Positions 21,701-32,099 of a stretch of DNA of 64,000 nucleotides are shown piece after piece (positions within the stretch are counted from its first letter, which is position 1; the number at the start of each line of letters is the position of its first letter). The stretch spans positions 9,995,324 to 10,059,323 of the forward strand of contig NC_046306.1 in assembly GCF_004115265.2 (NCBI RefSeq), written 5' to 3'. Made by a program: the position numbers and the translations under genes. The stretch is from Rhinolophus ferrumequinum. Taxonomy: Eukaryota; Chordata; Mammalia; Chiroptera; Rhinolophidae. The notes beneath the pieces were generated by a model, which was not told the origin of the DNA, made no database searches, and saw only the letters and a program-made list of their open reading frames with translations.

Positions 21701-24700
21701 AGAATGTCTTCATCCAGCTAAGCTCTCACAGGTGCCCTCTTGCATCCTTTGGCTTCAAGAGTCTCCATCCCTGTCTTACATGTCTTCCTCTCTTAGCCCC
21801 GGCAGAAGGCGAGGAGGAGGAAGAAGGGGAAGAGGAGGGTTCGCTGATTGAGATCGCGGAGGAGGCCGACCTGATTCAAGCAGACCGTGTGATTGAGGAG
21901 GAAGAGGTGGTGAGGCCCCGACGGCGGAAGAAGGAAGAGAATGGGGATGTCCAGGAATTGGCTAAAGTGCTTCTGGCCTTGAGGCTAGACAACTATGGCT
22001 CCGGGACAGCAGCTGGGCAGGAGCAAGCTGCAGGAGAGTGGGAGGTAAACTTACTTCCTTACGGCCCTGAAAGCCCTAACAGAATGGGAAATGGGGGTTC
22101 GGTTATTACTGCCTGGCGGGTGAGGTTAGACTCCTGAAATAGGCTTAAAAGCATCTGTTCTGACCGGAACTATAACCCGGTTTTTTCACCCACTCCTGTT
22201 GCAGTATGTTTACTTCATCCTCAAAATTAGCTGAATTTACCCATCTTACAACCAAACCCTAGTATAAGATGTGTCCAGTTCCCAAGAGTATAAAAATTAT
22301 GGCCCTTCAGAGGGACCCTAGCAAGAAATGCCTACTTGGAAAGACAGGAAGCTGGTATCCAAGTGTTTCTCTTAAACTTTCAGAAAAATACAGCATGTAT
22401 GGGTCAGATCAAACATGGTATCAGTGCTTGGTACTTCCATGGATGTTATCTTCTACAAACTAGAAACTACAAATGAATCTGAACCTGCGTTAAGATTTTT
22501 AGAGTATTCAAGTAAAATGGAATGAAGCAAGCATTACAGGCTGGATGGAATACTTCATTCACTCTGAAATTTGATATCTGTCTTAAAGTCAGAATAGTGA
22601 ATGCCCAGATGTCTGCATATGGACTTTCCCTCTGCTCCTTCTTTTGGTAGAAGTCAGTGGTCCTCGGAATTTACTATGCATTACTATGACAGTAGAGGAC
22701 TAGATACTCAAAATAACATTTGTGAACCCCACTGTTAATTTAAGGAACTTTTAAAGGGCAACTTTGGATGCAGTTTTCACCAGTCTGATTGATGGCTTTG
22801 AACCTGATCTCTTAGGTTCAGCATCACTGTATATGATGAGTGGAGTCATGATCCCAATACTTGAAAGCATGGATTGGGCATCTCCCTGCCCTGTGGCCTC
22901 AGGAGGAATTGGTTTGTTTGGTTTTGAAATGGAGGGAGTTCCATAATATTGTGACTCACGGCCTCAGACTCAGTGACACAGCCAGGGGAGAGCATTTTCT
23001 CCTAAATGGTACCTTTAACCCACTTGTTAAAGGTACTGTCATAATGTGATGGTGTTAAGACCATCTTAGCAGGCCCTGTACGACATTCAACTGTTTTCAT
23101 GACACATGTTTTAGGAATGAGAAACAGACTGGTCAAAATATGTTCAATGGTAACTAGTGCCAGCACTATTGTAAGTGCTTTCTGTTTATTTACTCCTTCA
23201 GTCAATCTGACAACCCTGTGAAGAGGTACTACCATGTTTCCCTGAAAATAAGACCTAGCCGGACCATCAGCTCTAATGCGTCTTTTGGAGCAAAGATTAA
23301 TATAAGGCCCGGTCTTATTTTACTATAAGATCGGGTCTTATATATTATAAGACCGGGTCTTATATTAATCTTTGCTCCAAAAGACGCATTAGAGCTGATG
23401 GTCCGGCTAAGTCTTATTTTCAGGGAAACACAGTATTGTATTTCCATTTTATAGAAGGGATGTGGAGGCTCATAGAGGTTCAGTAACTTACTCTCAGTCC
23501 CACAACTAATAAGAGATCGGTGGGGCTTTGAATCCAGGAATACTGGCTCCAGAGCCCACATTTAGCCACTCTGCAGTGGAATATTGGTTGAGAGAGTATG
23601 AGACATTTAAAGAAGTTCATCAGAGTGGCAGCCCTTTTTTATGTGCTATGGCCCCCACTTGGGGCTTAGAAGAGGGTCCCCCTCTGCTCAGATGGTGACC
23701 CTGGCTGGTATTGATGTCTACAGACCCAGCGTAGGCAGAAAAAGAAAATGACGAAGAAAGTGAAGGTTGAGCTTCGCAAAGTGAACACCATGACCGAGGC
23801 CGAGGCCAATGAAATTCGGGATGTTTGGCAGCTGGACCTGAATTCTCGCTGGCAGCTTTATAGGTACCGTGCTCAACCCCCACCTACCCCAGCCAGCCCG
23901 TGTAATTTGCCCAGGGCATTCCTGTTCTGTTCTTAGAACATAACCCCTCCACTACCATCAATTGTGTTCATGAGTGATCGAGCACCCCCGCTGAGCTGAG
24001 TGCTGGGGATGCAGCCATGGGATAGGAGACACGTGGCTCTACCCTCATGGAGTTTGTCTATCCAGGGAAACAAATTAGTTCATCCCACAAATAAAAAGTG
24101 ACAAATGGGCATAAACACTAAGAAAGAAAAGAGCAAGGAGTGCTAATAATAGTATTAACGTGGGGTCTGAGCTCGTCTATGGTGTCCAGGAAAGTGACAT
24201 TGGAGGCAAGACCTGAAAGAGGAGTAGGTCTTCACCAGGCCAGCAGGGAAGGGGGAGCTGATGAGATTGTGGGGACTGCTAGGTGAAGACCTTGAGATGA
24301 GAGGGAGCATAACTGTTTAAGAAATTGAAAGAAGGCAGCTAGTAGCGAGGCTGTGGCTCAGAAATGAAGGTCAAGTTAGAGGGGTGGGCAGGGGCCAGAC
24401 TGCAGGGCCGTGGTGAGGAGCAAGGATTTCGTCTGAGAGGATCAAGAAGCCCTTAGAAGGTTTAACAGCAGAGTAGTGAAAGGATCTGTTTTACTTGTAA
24501 AACAAGACTGGAGAATTCGGAGAGGGGAGGAGACAGCCAGAGATAGGGCAGGGAGAATTTGTGAGAAATTGTGGAAGCCTTTGAAGTTCCTTACTCTCTT
24601 CCCAATATTTAACCTCTCTTCTTTATCCCACCCCTTTTAGCTCCTGACTACTTAGGAACAGGTCTCTACACATCTTTTCGTTGGGCATTTTGGACTCGGG

Positions 24701-27700
24701 TCCTTGCACATCTGGGTCTCCTCCCTCTCTGTGGCCTCTAAGCTCTTCACGGGTCTAGGTTCCACTTCATACACAGGGCACACTGAAGAGGGTTCTTCCA
24801 CCTTCTCAAAGAGCACATGGCTTCCTCTACCTGGTTCTTCACATTCTTTAGGCTGTGGCTACAGATGTACCAGGCTGACACCCGCCGAAAGATCCTCAGC
24901 TTTGAGCGCCAGTACCGCACGTCAGCAGAGAGAATGGCTGAGCTGAGACTCCAGGAAGACCTGCACATTCTGAAAGATGCCCAGGTCGTAGGAATGACGA
25001 CCACAGGTAATAAAACATGGGTAAATTTACCTGCTCCAGTCATTCCCTCTGGTGCCAAGCTCCTACCAGATTATCTAGGACAGGTAAAGGGGAACTTCTT
25101 TAATAGGTTAGAGGAAAATACCATGAAGAACTATGAAAGTAAGCAAGCCTGTTTAGGGAACTGTTGCTGAAGTTCGCCCACTTGCTCCTGTTTCAGTGAC
25201 CATCATGGGTATGGTTGTGACTCAGTAGTCCCCACAGCCCTGGGTGAAAGGGAGGGCTTTGATGGCATAGACCCAGAAACCCAGTACCCAGTGGATCCAG
25301 TGCATCTTCTCAGAGGAGCCTCTTTCTTCTCTCTTGACTTGAGGTGCTGCCAAGTACCGCCAGATTCTACAGAAAGTGGAGCCTCGGATTGTCATTGTGG
25401 AAGAGGCTGCCGAAGTCCTCGAGGCCCACACTATTGCCACATTGAGCAAAGCTTGCCAGCACCTCATTCTGATTGGGGACCACCAGCAGGTAGGGCAGGA
25501 GCCCCTGGAAGATGGGCTTGCTCTTTGGGGAGCGGAATTAGTCAGGAAGACCCTGGCCTCTCTGCTTCACCAGTCCTCAAGCCTAATAGTGGCTGTCTGT
25601 GACGCCTTTTTCTCTCACCTCCCACGTTCAACAGAAGAGTAGGTGCTCTTAAATCTGGAGTGCATTGTAGAGGTAGCGTCATCCATTTCATTTGTTCCCT
25701 CTGCTCCTTTTCTTATCCACCGTCCATTAAAAGGACTTTTAAATGGACTTTTAAATGGACTATTGCAACAGCATGTTTCCTGTCCCCCTGTCCCCCTACT
25801 TCCATTTTTACCAGGCTCTAACCCATTCTTCATAAAGGAGGCAAAGTGAATTGAAAGGGAGGAAAGGAGGCAGTGGGGAGTGGGGAGAGAGAGAGAGAGA
25901 GAGAGAAGAAAATCAGATCATGTCACTCCCCAGGTTAAAACTCTCCAGTGGTTTCCCACTGCACTTAACATAAAAATTAAGCTTCTTAAAGTGGCCTACA
26001 GTATTCTCAGGGCTCACCTGTTTCTCTGACTACCTCATACCACCAGCTCATTTGCTCTCTGTGCTCCCACCCCCCGTCTTTCCTGCTCCCTCTCATAGCT
26101 TGCTTTTCCAATGACTGGCAGCTTCTTCCATGCTGCCATCAACTCATGTCGCTGTTCGGGGAGGCCTATCTAAAGAACCCTCACCCCTGGGCACTCTGTC
26201 ACATCCCCATTATTTCTTGCCCTCATGGCCCTTATCACACTTTAATCCTTAGCCTGTCGGCACCTAGACCAGTGCCTGGCACATGGAAGGAACTTGAAAA
26301 ACATTTGATGGGTGGGTGGATGGATGGGTGGATAAAATGTCTTCAATAGAGAATCCTCAGTCATGTTTCTCTTCTCAGCTGCGCCCCAGTGCCAATGTGT
26401 ATGATCTGGCCAAGAATTTCAATCTTGAGGTGTCCCTCTTTGAACGGCTGGTGAAAGTAAACATTCCATTTGTCCGTCTGAATTACCAGGTGAGAAGCTG
26501 GGTCCCTGTTATTATGAAATGTCTAGGAGGCTCTTGGGAACCTCCCAACTGCCAGCAGGAAATTTCTCATAAAAATAACAACTGGTTTAGTAATGAAATG
26601 ACTCTAATGTCCGATTTATTTTGTTTTCTGTTGTAAAATACCACGAGATCAGTTTGTGTTGGATGAAGGAGTTGTTTACATTCTGCTCTTTTCTCATTAT
26701 TATTATTTTCAAGTGTTACTTCCCCAGATTTTCCACCAGCAAGCTAATCTTTAGAAAACTGTCCATTTATTCTCTGCCCATGTTTCTGGTGACATACATG
26801 TCTTGTTTCAGCACCGCATGCGCCCTGAAATTGCCCGACTTTTGACCCCCCACATTTACCAGGATCTGGAGAATCATCCGTCTGTTCTCAAATACGAGAA
26901 GATTAAGGTGAGTCTGCCCTGCCTGATCTTCCTCTGCTGTGGTCAGCAACCTAGGAGGCTGTATTTTCTTCAGGATGAAACAGGGTTTTCAGAAGGGGAT
27001 AGAGCCAGCTTTTTAAAAAGCTGGTTATTAAGAGGAGGAATAGTACAGAATTGGAGAAGACAGACCTGGGTTTAGAATCCCAGCTCTGCCGGTTAGTAAC
27101 TGTGTAAGGTTTTCGCACATTATGTGTCAGTTCTGAGCGTTAGGGTCTTCTTCCTAGACAGTCAGAATGATGGTTGCTGCCTTGTAACGTTGCCGTATCA
27201 AAGGAGAAGACGTATGCAAAGCAGGCAGCACAGTAGCGCGATCGTAAGTTAGCTGCTTTCGTCATCTTCATCGTCAGAGCTGCTGCTTGTTCCCTGGACT
27301 GTAATGGTTGCATTGTGGATGGCTATTATAAATATTGATATCAAACAAATATCTTGAAAACTAAAATCGACATAAATTCTTTAGTTGTCGATGCCCCCAA
27401 AAAAGCACATGGTGACTAACCAGAATTAAAGATTGTGGTACAGAGTATCCAGAAAGCCTTCCAAAGTCTCTTTTTGGAATAGGGTCAGTGGCCAGTGCAT
27501 GTGAATATAGAAAAAAAAACCCGCTGTGAGTGAGCCTTCTAACTTGTCACATCTTTTCCTTTTCAGGGGGTCTCTTCCAACCTTTTCTTTATAGAACACA
27601 ACTTTCCTGAACAGGAAATCCAAGAAGGCAAAAGCCACCAGAATCAGCATGAGGCTCGCTTTGTGGTGGAGCTCTGCAAGTACTTCCTGTGCCAGGAGTA

Positions 27701-30008
27701 CATGCCCTCCCAAATCACCATCCTCACCACCTACACTGGGCAGCTGTTTTGCCTGCGCAAACTCATGCCAGCTAAGACATTTGCCGGTGTCAAGGTCCAT
27801 GTGGTGGACAAATACCAAGGAGAAGAGAATGACATCATCCTCCTCTCTCTCGTGCGGAGCAACCAGGAAGGCAAAGTAGGTTTTCTCCAGATACCCAACC
27901 GCATCTGCGTGGCTTTGTCCCGTGCCAAGAAGGGGATGTACTGTATCGGAAACATGCAGATGCTGGCCAAGGTGCCCTTGTGGAGCAAGATCATTCACAC
28001 TCTGCGAGAGAACGACCAAATAGGCCAAACGCTGCGGCTGTGCTGCCAGAACCACCCCGATACCCACACTTTAGTATCCAAAGCGTCTGACTTTCAAAAA
28101 GTGCCCGAAGGAGGCTGTAGCCTACCCTGTGAGTTCCGGCTGGGCTGTGGGCATGTCTGCACCCGTGCCTGCCACCCCTATGACTCCTCGCACAAGGAGT
28201 TCCAGTGCATGAAGCCATGCCAGAAAGTCGTCTGCCAAGACGGGCATCGCTGTCCGCTTGTTTGCTTCCAGGAATGTCAGCCTTGTCAAGTGAAGGTGCC
28301 CAAAATTGTTCGTCGGTGTGGCCATGAACAAATGGTCCCTTGCTCCATGCCGGAGTCAGATTTCTGCTGCCAAGAGCCTTGCCCCAAGGTCCTGAAATGT
28401 GGCCACAGATGCAGCCATTCATGTGGTGAGGATTGTGAGCGGTTGTGTTCGGAAATGGTCACTGTGAAACTCAAGTGTGGACACAACCAACAGGTGAAGT
28501 GCGGCAACTTGGAAGACATCAAGTATGACATGCCAGTCAAGTGCACCACCAAGTGTGGCACCATTTTGGACTGTGGGCATCCTTGTCCCGGTTCCTGCCA
28601 CAGCTGCTTCGAAGGGCGCTTTCATGAGCGCTGTCAGAAGCCCTGCAAGCGTCTGCTCATCTGCTCACACAAGTGCCAGGAGCCATGCATCGGTGAGTGC
28701 CCGCCCTGCCAGCGGACCTGTCAGAACCGCTGTGTCCACAGCCAGTGCAAGAAGAAGTGTGGGGAACTGTGCAGCCCTTGCGTGGAACCCTGTGTTTGGC
28801 GCTGCCAGCATTATCAGTGCACTAAACTCTGCTCCGAGCCCTGCAACCGACCCCCATGCTACGTGCCTTGTACTAAACTGTTGGCTTGTGGCCACCACTG
28901 TATTGGTTTGTGTGGGGAGCCATGCCCCAAGAAGTGCCGTGTCTGCCACCAGGAAGAAGTCACCCAAATCTTCTTTGGCTTTGAGGATGAGCCTGATGCC
29001 CGCTTTGTGCAGCTAGAAGACTGCAGCCACATCTTTGAGGTGCAAGCCCTCGACCGCTACATGAATGAGCAGAAGGATGATGAAGTTGCCATCAAGTTGA
29101 AGGTGTGCCCTATCTGCCAGGTGCCCATCCGCAAAAACCTGAGGTATGGAACCAGCATCAAACAGCGGCTGGAAGAGATTGAAATTGTCAAATTAAAGAT
29201 CCAGGGCTCAGCAGGGGAAATTGCAACCAGCCAGGAACGACTTAAGGCCCTGCTGGAGGGGAAGAGCCTCCTCCAGGAACTGCTTCCTGAAGACTTCCTG
29301 ATGCTGAAGGAGAAGCTGGCCCAGAAGAATCTGTCAGTGAAGGACCTGGGCCTTGTTGAGAATTACATCAGCTTCTATGACCACTTGGCTGGACTGCGTG
29401 ATTCTCTGAAAAAGGTGCATTTCTCAGAGCAAATGAGAGTGAGGACTCGACTAGACCAGGTCCACGAGTGGCTAGACAAGAAGCGTTTGAGCTTCACCAG
29501 CCAGGAATTGAATGACCTCCAGAGTGAAATCCAGAGACTCACATACCTGGTGAATCTCCTGACCCGCTGCAAGATGGCGGAGGGGAGAGTGAGCGGGAGC
29601 ATAGCAGAAGAGGTCTCTTGCGTCCGTAAGATCCTTGAGAGAACGTGTAAGTTCACCCGGGAGGATGAACAGCTTGTGCAGAAAAAAATGGAAGCTCTGA
29701 AAGCCACCCTTCCGTGCTCTGGCCTGGGCATCTCAGATGAAGAGCGAGTACAGATCGTCAAGGCCATGGGTTTACCTCGTGGCCACTGGTTCAAGTGCCC
29801 CAATGGCCACATCTATGTGATTAGCGACTGCGGGGGAGCCATGCAGAGGGGCACATGTCCTGACTGTCAGGAGGTGATTGGGGGCGTGAATCATACTCTG
29901 GAAAGGAGCAACCAGCTGGCCCCCGAGATGGATGGAGCCCGGCACGCTGCCTGGTCCGACACGGCCAACAATTTGATGAATTTTGAGGAGATCCAGAGGA
30001 TGATGTAG
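8354..30008 (+). CDS. ZNFX1: ZNFX1, NFX1-type zinc-finger SF1 helicase
   Basis: An interferon-inducible UPF1-like RNA helicase. In human and mouse it is reported at mitochondria, where it binds viral double-stranded RNA and signals through MAVS. The coding exons are 8354-8414, 10999-12798, 17148-17279, 18673-18821, 19453-19602, 20607-20721, 21797-22044, 23724-23863, 24852-25006, 25344-25489, 26379-26489, 26812-26907 and 27567-30008. They join in frame to 5745 nt, 1914 residues (human 1918). Order of parts: basic N-terminus; ARM-like region about 130-300; helicase core with Walker A GPPGTGKT (616-623), motif II VEEA (1002-1005), GDHQQ (motif III), [10 protein letters not shown] (about 1181-1190) and VALSRAKK (about 1216-1223); Cys/His-rich NFX1 fingers about 1270-1575; coiled coil; C-terminal Zn finger HWFKCPNGH about 1847-1880. 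An acidic run lies in exon 8. The start ATG (MEDRRP) matches human MEERRP. No break was seen. Confidence 0.97.
8982..9270 (+). repeat. tRNA-derived SINE with extended body
   Basis: The head GGGCCAGCCCAGTGGCTCAGG, a B-box-like GGTTTGATTC, an unusual GC-rich middle (gactggcagccatcgtgagc...) and an A-rich tail. It is bracketed by a perfect 15-bp target duplication, aagtcttcaaaattc (8967-8981 and 9271-9285). The body differs from the SINEs at 4155 and 41732, so it is a separate subfamily. It lies in ZNFX1 intron 2. Confidence 0.88.
9286..10998. other. ZNFX1 intron 2, 3' part
   Basis: AT-rich intron with no gene. A MIR fragment is recognisable at about 10430-10640 (gagaaattatgtgactcatgaggaaatg...). 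The rest up to the acceptor of exon 3 holds nothing I can name. Confidence 0.5.
10999..12798 (+). CDS. ZNFX1: ZNFX1 exon 3 (N-terminal half up to the Walker A loop)
   Basis: A single 1800-nt exon coding residues 21-620. It starts after ttgtgtttag and ends ACAG|gtaaga, so the intron cuts the Walker A loop: GPPGT plus one base of the next Gly codon lie here, and Lys-Thr come from exon 4. The exon covers the basic Arg/Asn-rich N-terminus and the helical ARM-like part. An open frame continues 118 codons into the intron (to 13154). Confidence 0.96.
13103..13670 (+). mobile_element. Old non-autonomous DNA transposon, TA target site
   Basis: The ends mirror each other: cagcaggtcctcgaataac at the left and, reversed, cagtaaatcctcaatgttg at the right, each next to TA. 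The middle has the 'gtggagtttgcatggtctccc' block seen in several ancient vertebrate repeats. The TA duplication and these ends suggest a Tc1/mariner-pogo type MITE. The family is not firmly placed. It sits in ZNFX1 intron 3. Confidence 0.55.
13672..13900 (+). repeat. MIR fragment
   Basis: Recognisable from 'gccaagtactgttttacatgctttacatatggttaactcactgcatcctcacagtaac...' and the 'gaacctaggacttgaactcaggcag' core of mammalian-wide interspersed repeats. It lies in ZNFX1 intron 3. Confidence 0.7.
13988..14223. mobile_element. Palindromic TA-flanked MITE, copy 1 (236 bp)
   Basis: Opens CCATGTTTCCCCGAAAATA and ends with nearly the reverse complement (tattttcggggaagcaggg), with TA on both sides. Almost the whole element is one inverted repeat around an AT-rich centre widened by taatata repeats. 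The TA target suggests a Tc1/mariner-type source. It is in ZNFX1 intron 3 and is transcribed with it. Confidence 0.88.
14564..14604. repeat. (GT)n microsatellite
   Basis: About 20 uninterrupted GT units in ZNFX1 intron 3, likely polymorphic. Confidence 0.97.
15010..15690 (-). repeat. L1 fragment (old), probable
   Basis: AT-rich sequence whose minus strand resembles old L1M 3' parts (for example the stretch with aaaaatgtccaatattatgaac-like words read in reverse near 15640). The extent and orientation are approximate. Confidence 0.4.
15761..15792. repeat. (AC)n microsatellite
   Basis: Sixteen AC units in ZNFX1 intron 3. Confidence 0.96.
16620..17060 (+). repeat. L1M-type 3' fragment
   Basis: Words such as 'tatgcccatcaatagagaattggctgaa' and 'ggaactggatggctgggggacag' are typical of the 3' end of old L1 elements in sense orientation. 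It ends about 90 bp before ZNFX1 exon 4. Confidence 0.65.
17148..17279 (+). CDS. ZNFX1: ZNFX1 exon 4 (completes the Walker A motif)
   Basis: Acceptor tttctag|GTAAAACC and donor GGAAG|gtaatg. It supplies the Lys-Thr of GPPGTGKT and the motif Ia-like [15 protein letters not shown]. It is 4.3 kb from exon 3 across a repeat-filled intron. Confidence 0.95.
17340..17860 (+). repeat. L2 3' fragment
   Basis: Shows the L2 3' signature: 'aaataaagtccacagtttta...', 'cctcctgcctagaatgc', 'tataaacaccatgagggtcag', 'gatcctggcacatactag', ending in an aatgaatgaa tail. It lies in ZNFX1 intron 4. Confidence 0.75.
18235..18500 (+). repeat. MIR fragment
   Basis: The 'gagcttactttgtgccaggc... gatgaggaaactgaggctaagtcacttgcc' core is diagnostic of MIR. 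It lies in ZNFX1 intron 4, about 170 bp before exon 5. Confidence 0.8.
20815..21400 (+). repeat. L1M-type 3' fragment
   Basis: 'gtcaataaacatatgaaaagtactc', 'gagatactgttatgcacccacc' and 'aaatgcccatcaacgtttg' are standard old L1 3' words in sense order. It lies in ZNFX1 intron 7. Confidence 0.8.
22045..23231. other. ZNFX1 intron 8, 5' part; nothing recognised
   Basis: No exon or clear repeat. Short open frames of 60-80 codons have no homology that I recognise. Confidence 0.4.
23232..23433. mobile_element. Palindromic TA-flanked MITE, copy 2 (202 bp)
   Basis: The same family as 13988-14223. It opens CCATGTTTCCCTGAAAATA, shows 'agacctagccggaccatcagctc' and its mirror, and has TA at both ends (23230-23231 and 23434-23435). 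The two arms of about 95 nt are near-perfect reverse complements, so the pre-mRNA would fold into one long hairpin. It lies in ZNFX1 intron 8. Confidence 0.9.
24000..24560. repeat. Ancient interspersed repeat, recurrent family, copy 1
   Basis: Has the 'ctgggg atgcagcc...ctcatggagtttg...acctgaaagaggag...gcagggccgtggtgagg' order that also appears at about 38300-38680, 40270-40880, 43340-43870 and 48430-48700 in DDX27 introns. It looks LINE-derived (CR1/L2 clade), but I cannot name the family. Confidence 0.5.
25344..25489 (+). CDS. ZNFX1: ZNFX1 exon 11 (helicase motifs II and III)
   Basis: Acceptor gacttgag|GTGCTG and donor CAGCAG|gtaggg. It codes [15 protein letters not shown] (motif II; VEEA replaces the common DEAA, as in the human protein) and LILIGDHQQ (motif III). 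Confidence 0.95.
25915..26330 (+). repeat. L2 3' fragment
   Basis: 'aaaactctccagtggtttcccactgcac', 'cttaaagtggcctacag', 'ctagaccagtgcctggcacatgg' and a gatgggtggatggatgg tail identify an L2 end. It lies in ZNFX1 intron 11. Confidence 0.78.
27567..30008 (+). CDS. ZNFX1: ZNFX1 last coding exon (helicase end and zinc fingers)
   Basis: A 2442-nt exon coding residues 1102-1914. It carries the last helicase motifs (YQGEEND and VALSRAKK), then a long Cys/His-rich block of NFX1-type fingers with repeated CGHxC patterns, a RING-like pair CPICQVP, coiled-coil helices, and the final zinc finger before the stop TAG at 30006-30008. Confidence 0.96.
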   Translation, partial: GVSSNLFFIEHNFPEQEIQEGKSHQNQHEARFVVELCKYFLCQEYMPSQITILTTYTGQLFCLRKLMPAKTFAGVKVHVVDKYQGEENDIILLSLVRSNQEGKVGFLQIPNRICVALSRAKKGMYCIGNMQMLAKVPLWSKIIHTLRENDQIGQTLRLCCQNHPDTHTLVSKASDFQKVPEGGCSLPCEFRLGCGHVCTRACHPYDSSHKEFQCMKPCQKVVCQDGHRCPLVCFQECQPCQVKVPKIVRRCGHEQMVPCSMPESDFCCQEPCPKVLKCGHRCSHSCGEDCERLCSEMVTVKLKCGHNQQVKCGNLEDIKYDMPVKCTTKCGTILDCGHPCPGSCHSCFEGRFHERCQKPCKRLLICSHKCQEPCIGECPPCQRTCQNRCVHSQCKKKCGELCSPCVEPCVWRCQHYQCTKLCSEPCNRPPCYVPCTKLLACGHHCIGLCGEPCPKKCRVCHQEEVTQIFFGFEDEPDARFVQLEDCSHIFEVQALDRYMNEQKDDEVAIKLKVCPICQVPIRKNLRYGTSIKQRLEEIEIVKLKIQGSAGEIATSQERLKALLEGKSLLQELLPEDFLMLKEKLAQKNLSVKDLGLVENYISFYDHLAGLRDSLKKVHFSEQMRVRTRLDQVHEWLDKKRLSFTSQELNDLQSEIQRLTYLVNLLTRCKMAEGRVSGSIAEEVSCVRKILERTCKFTREDEQLVQKKMEALKATLPCSGLGISDEERVQIVKAMGLPRGHWFKCPNGHIYVISDCGGAMQRGTCPDCQEVIGGVNHTLERSNQLAPEMDGARHAAWSDTANNLMNFEEIQRMM

Positions 30009-31020
30009 GAAGACGGCACACTGCTGCCTTCTGCTGCGGCCCGCGTGGCCAGGTCGGCTCCCTTCCGAAGGAACCGGCGTGTTTTTTATCGTCCTGTAGT
30101 CGCAGCACCTATTTCAGAATATACTTTTCGGGCTTGCCCACGTTTCTAGATTTACCCCTGCGCTCGAGTAAGCACTTTATCTCCAGAACTGAGAGCAAAG
30201 TTAACAGATTTCTCTTTTTCTCGCCTGCAAGTTAGTGGACAGACTCCCTGGAGCATGTTTGGGGCCGCAACCTTGGGCTACATAGAGGTACCTCCAGCCC
30301 CCGACTTGGTCGGATGTTTTTTCTGCAGTGCTCCAGGGGCACAGAGTAGGCGCTCCATGAAGCAGACTCATTCTAAGCGCCAGGCCCTAACTTGCAGACT
30401 TTCCTTCTAACACACAGGCCCAGAGGAGCTGTTTATGAACTGCTTATCCTTTCAAGGAGCACAAGAATCCCTCTTGCCCTTCTCCTCGGGCACTCTGGCT
30501 CCAGGAGATGGAGGCATGTGATAAGGACTTTGACCAACAGTGACCTAGTTACATATTCACTATGAGTGGGAAAAGTCTACCCACAGCTGGGGGCTTATGC
30601 AACAGGCCCAGGCTAGCTAAGGAGTGATCCCCGTACCCTTTCCTGTGACTTTGCACTTTGGGATGGTGGCGGTTTCTTTGCCTGCAGTAGAAAAGGTTCA
30701 GTAGTTCCCCAGGGCCCTGAATGGAACTAAATTCATATTTGATACCAGCAGCACCTATCTAAAGTGTGACCCTTTATCCCCACACCGTCTATTGCAGCTT
30801 TTGCCTGGGCAGGGTTAGCATGCCAGCAGCTTCTGCAGGCCCCAGGCCCGCTGCCTGCGTCCTCAGTTCAGTGTTCCCTAGAACAGACACTTAGACATCT
30901 CAGGTCTTTCTAATGTTGGCAAGAAAAATGTCCCTTTCCTATGTATGCATTTCCTTTTTTGTCTTTACTATGCACTTTAGCTTATAAAGCCAATTAATAA
31001 AAATGATTGAGGAAAAATCT
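30009..31020 (+). other. ZNFX1: ZNFX1 3'UTR with poly(A) signal
   Basis: About 1 kb after the stop with no repeats of note. AATAAA at 30996-31001 is followed by a GT-rich tract (tgtggtccatgtttgtcc), the expected downstream element, so cleavage is near 31020. Confidence 0.75.
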
Positions 31021-32099
31021 GTGGTCCATGTTTGTCCTCAACTGGTAGCAGCAGCGCAGGCAGCTTGAAACTGAGGATGGGAATGGAGGCACTGCCTACA
31101 AGGAGGCCATTTTCTTTCTGTGGTTTGGGTTTTTTACATAGCTGGTGAGTCATTTTTACTCATGGAAGAAAGAAAAAAACTTTTCAACCTGTATAAAAGG
31201 ATATATACTTGAAGTTTCCTTCCCCAGAGGCAACGCTGTTTAACAGCTTCATGAGTCCTCCCAGAAATGCTATGTGCATGTGCAATGTACGGCCCAGTTC
31301 TACACTTGGCTTTGTTAGCCTAATAACCCAGCCTGGGGATCTTTCTGTGAGCACGTACAGACGGTAAGTCTGAAATGAATAGCTTTGAGCACACTCTTCA
31401 ATGTCGAGGGGATCTGCTACTAGATAACAGGTTTTTAGCTGGGTGGGGACTTCTCTGTACTCCTTGAAATTTATATGACATAAACTAGTATTCTCAGGGG
31501 GACCCCCTAGCTTTCATCTAATTCTCAAAGGGACCTGTGATTCAGGAAGAGAACCACCATTCTATAGGGTACAATGGTGGAGCTGATTTATCTGGGGATG
31601 CCTGTCCTCTTTAAGCTTCCGTCTCTCTAGTAGCACTTCCACACCATAGTTAAAGAGTTGGGGTATACATTCACGTTGACCCTGGTTTCAAAAATCTGAA
31701 TTCCCAACTGAGCAGTGGAAAGTCACTCCATCTCTGCAAGTCTCTGCTGCTTTATCTGCATAATGGGGATAAGTACCTGCCTCAGTGTAGTGAATTGAGT
31801 GAGACAGTGCTCAGTACACAAAAGCTGGCGCTCAATAAAGGATAGCTTTTAGGTCTAGGGTATCAATAGAAGAGAACTTCTGGTAAGAATTTCCTCTCTC
31901 CACATCCGGCTTCTCTACAAGCACAAAGATGCATTCCAAGTAATGTGGCAGTGCCAAGCTAGTAGACTGGGGGGTAGACGGTGCTATTGAGGGAAGAGAC
32001 AGGAATAAAATACACAATTAGATTGGTTTCTTCCCCCTCCCCCCAAAATACTTCTTCCATTCAGTATATTCTTTATGTGAAAGCTAATTAGCATGAGGG
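31021..32099. other. Spacer between convergent ZNFX1 and DDX27 3' ends
   Basis: About 1.1 kb without a gene. A MIR-like piece lies at about 31690-31850 (tctgcataatggggataagtacctgcctc). A T-run closes it at 32108-32118. Confidence 0.6.

Noticed and set aside
27426-28067. Antisense 213-codon frame opposite ZNFX1
   Set aside because: A shadow of the conserved coding exon on the other strand; no homology of its own.
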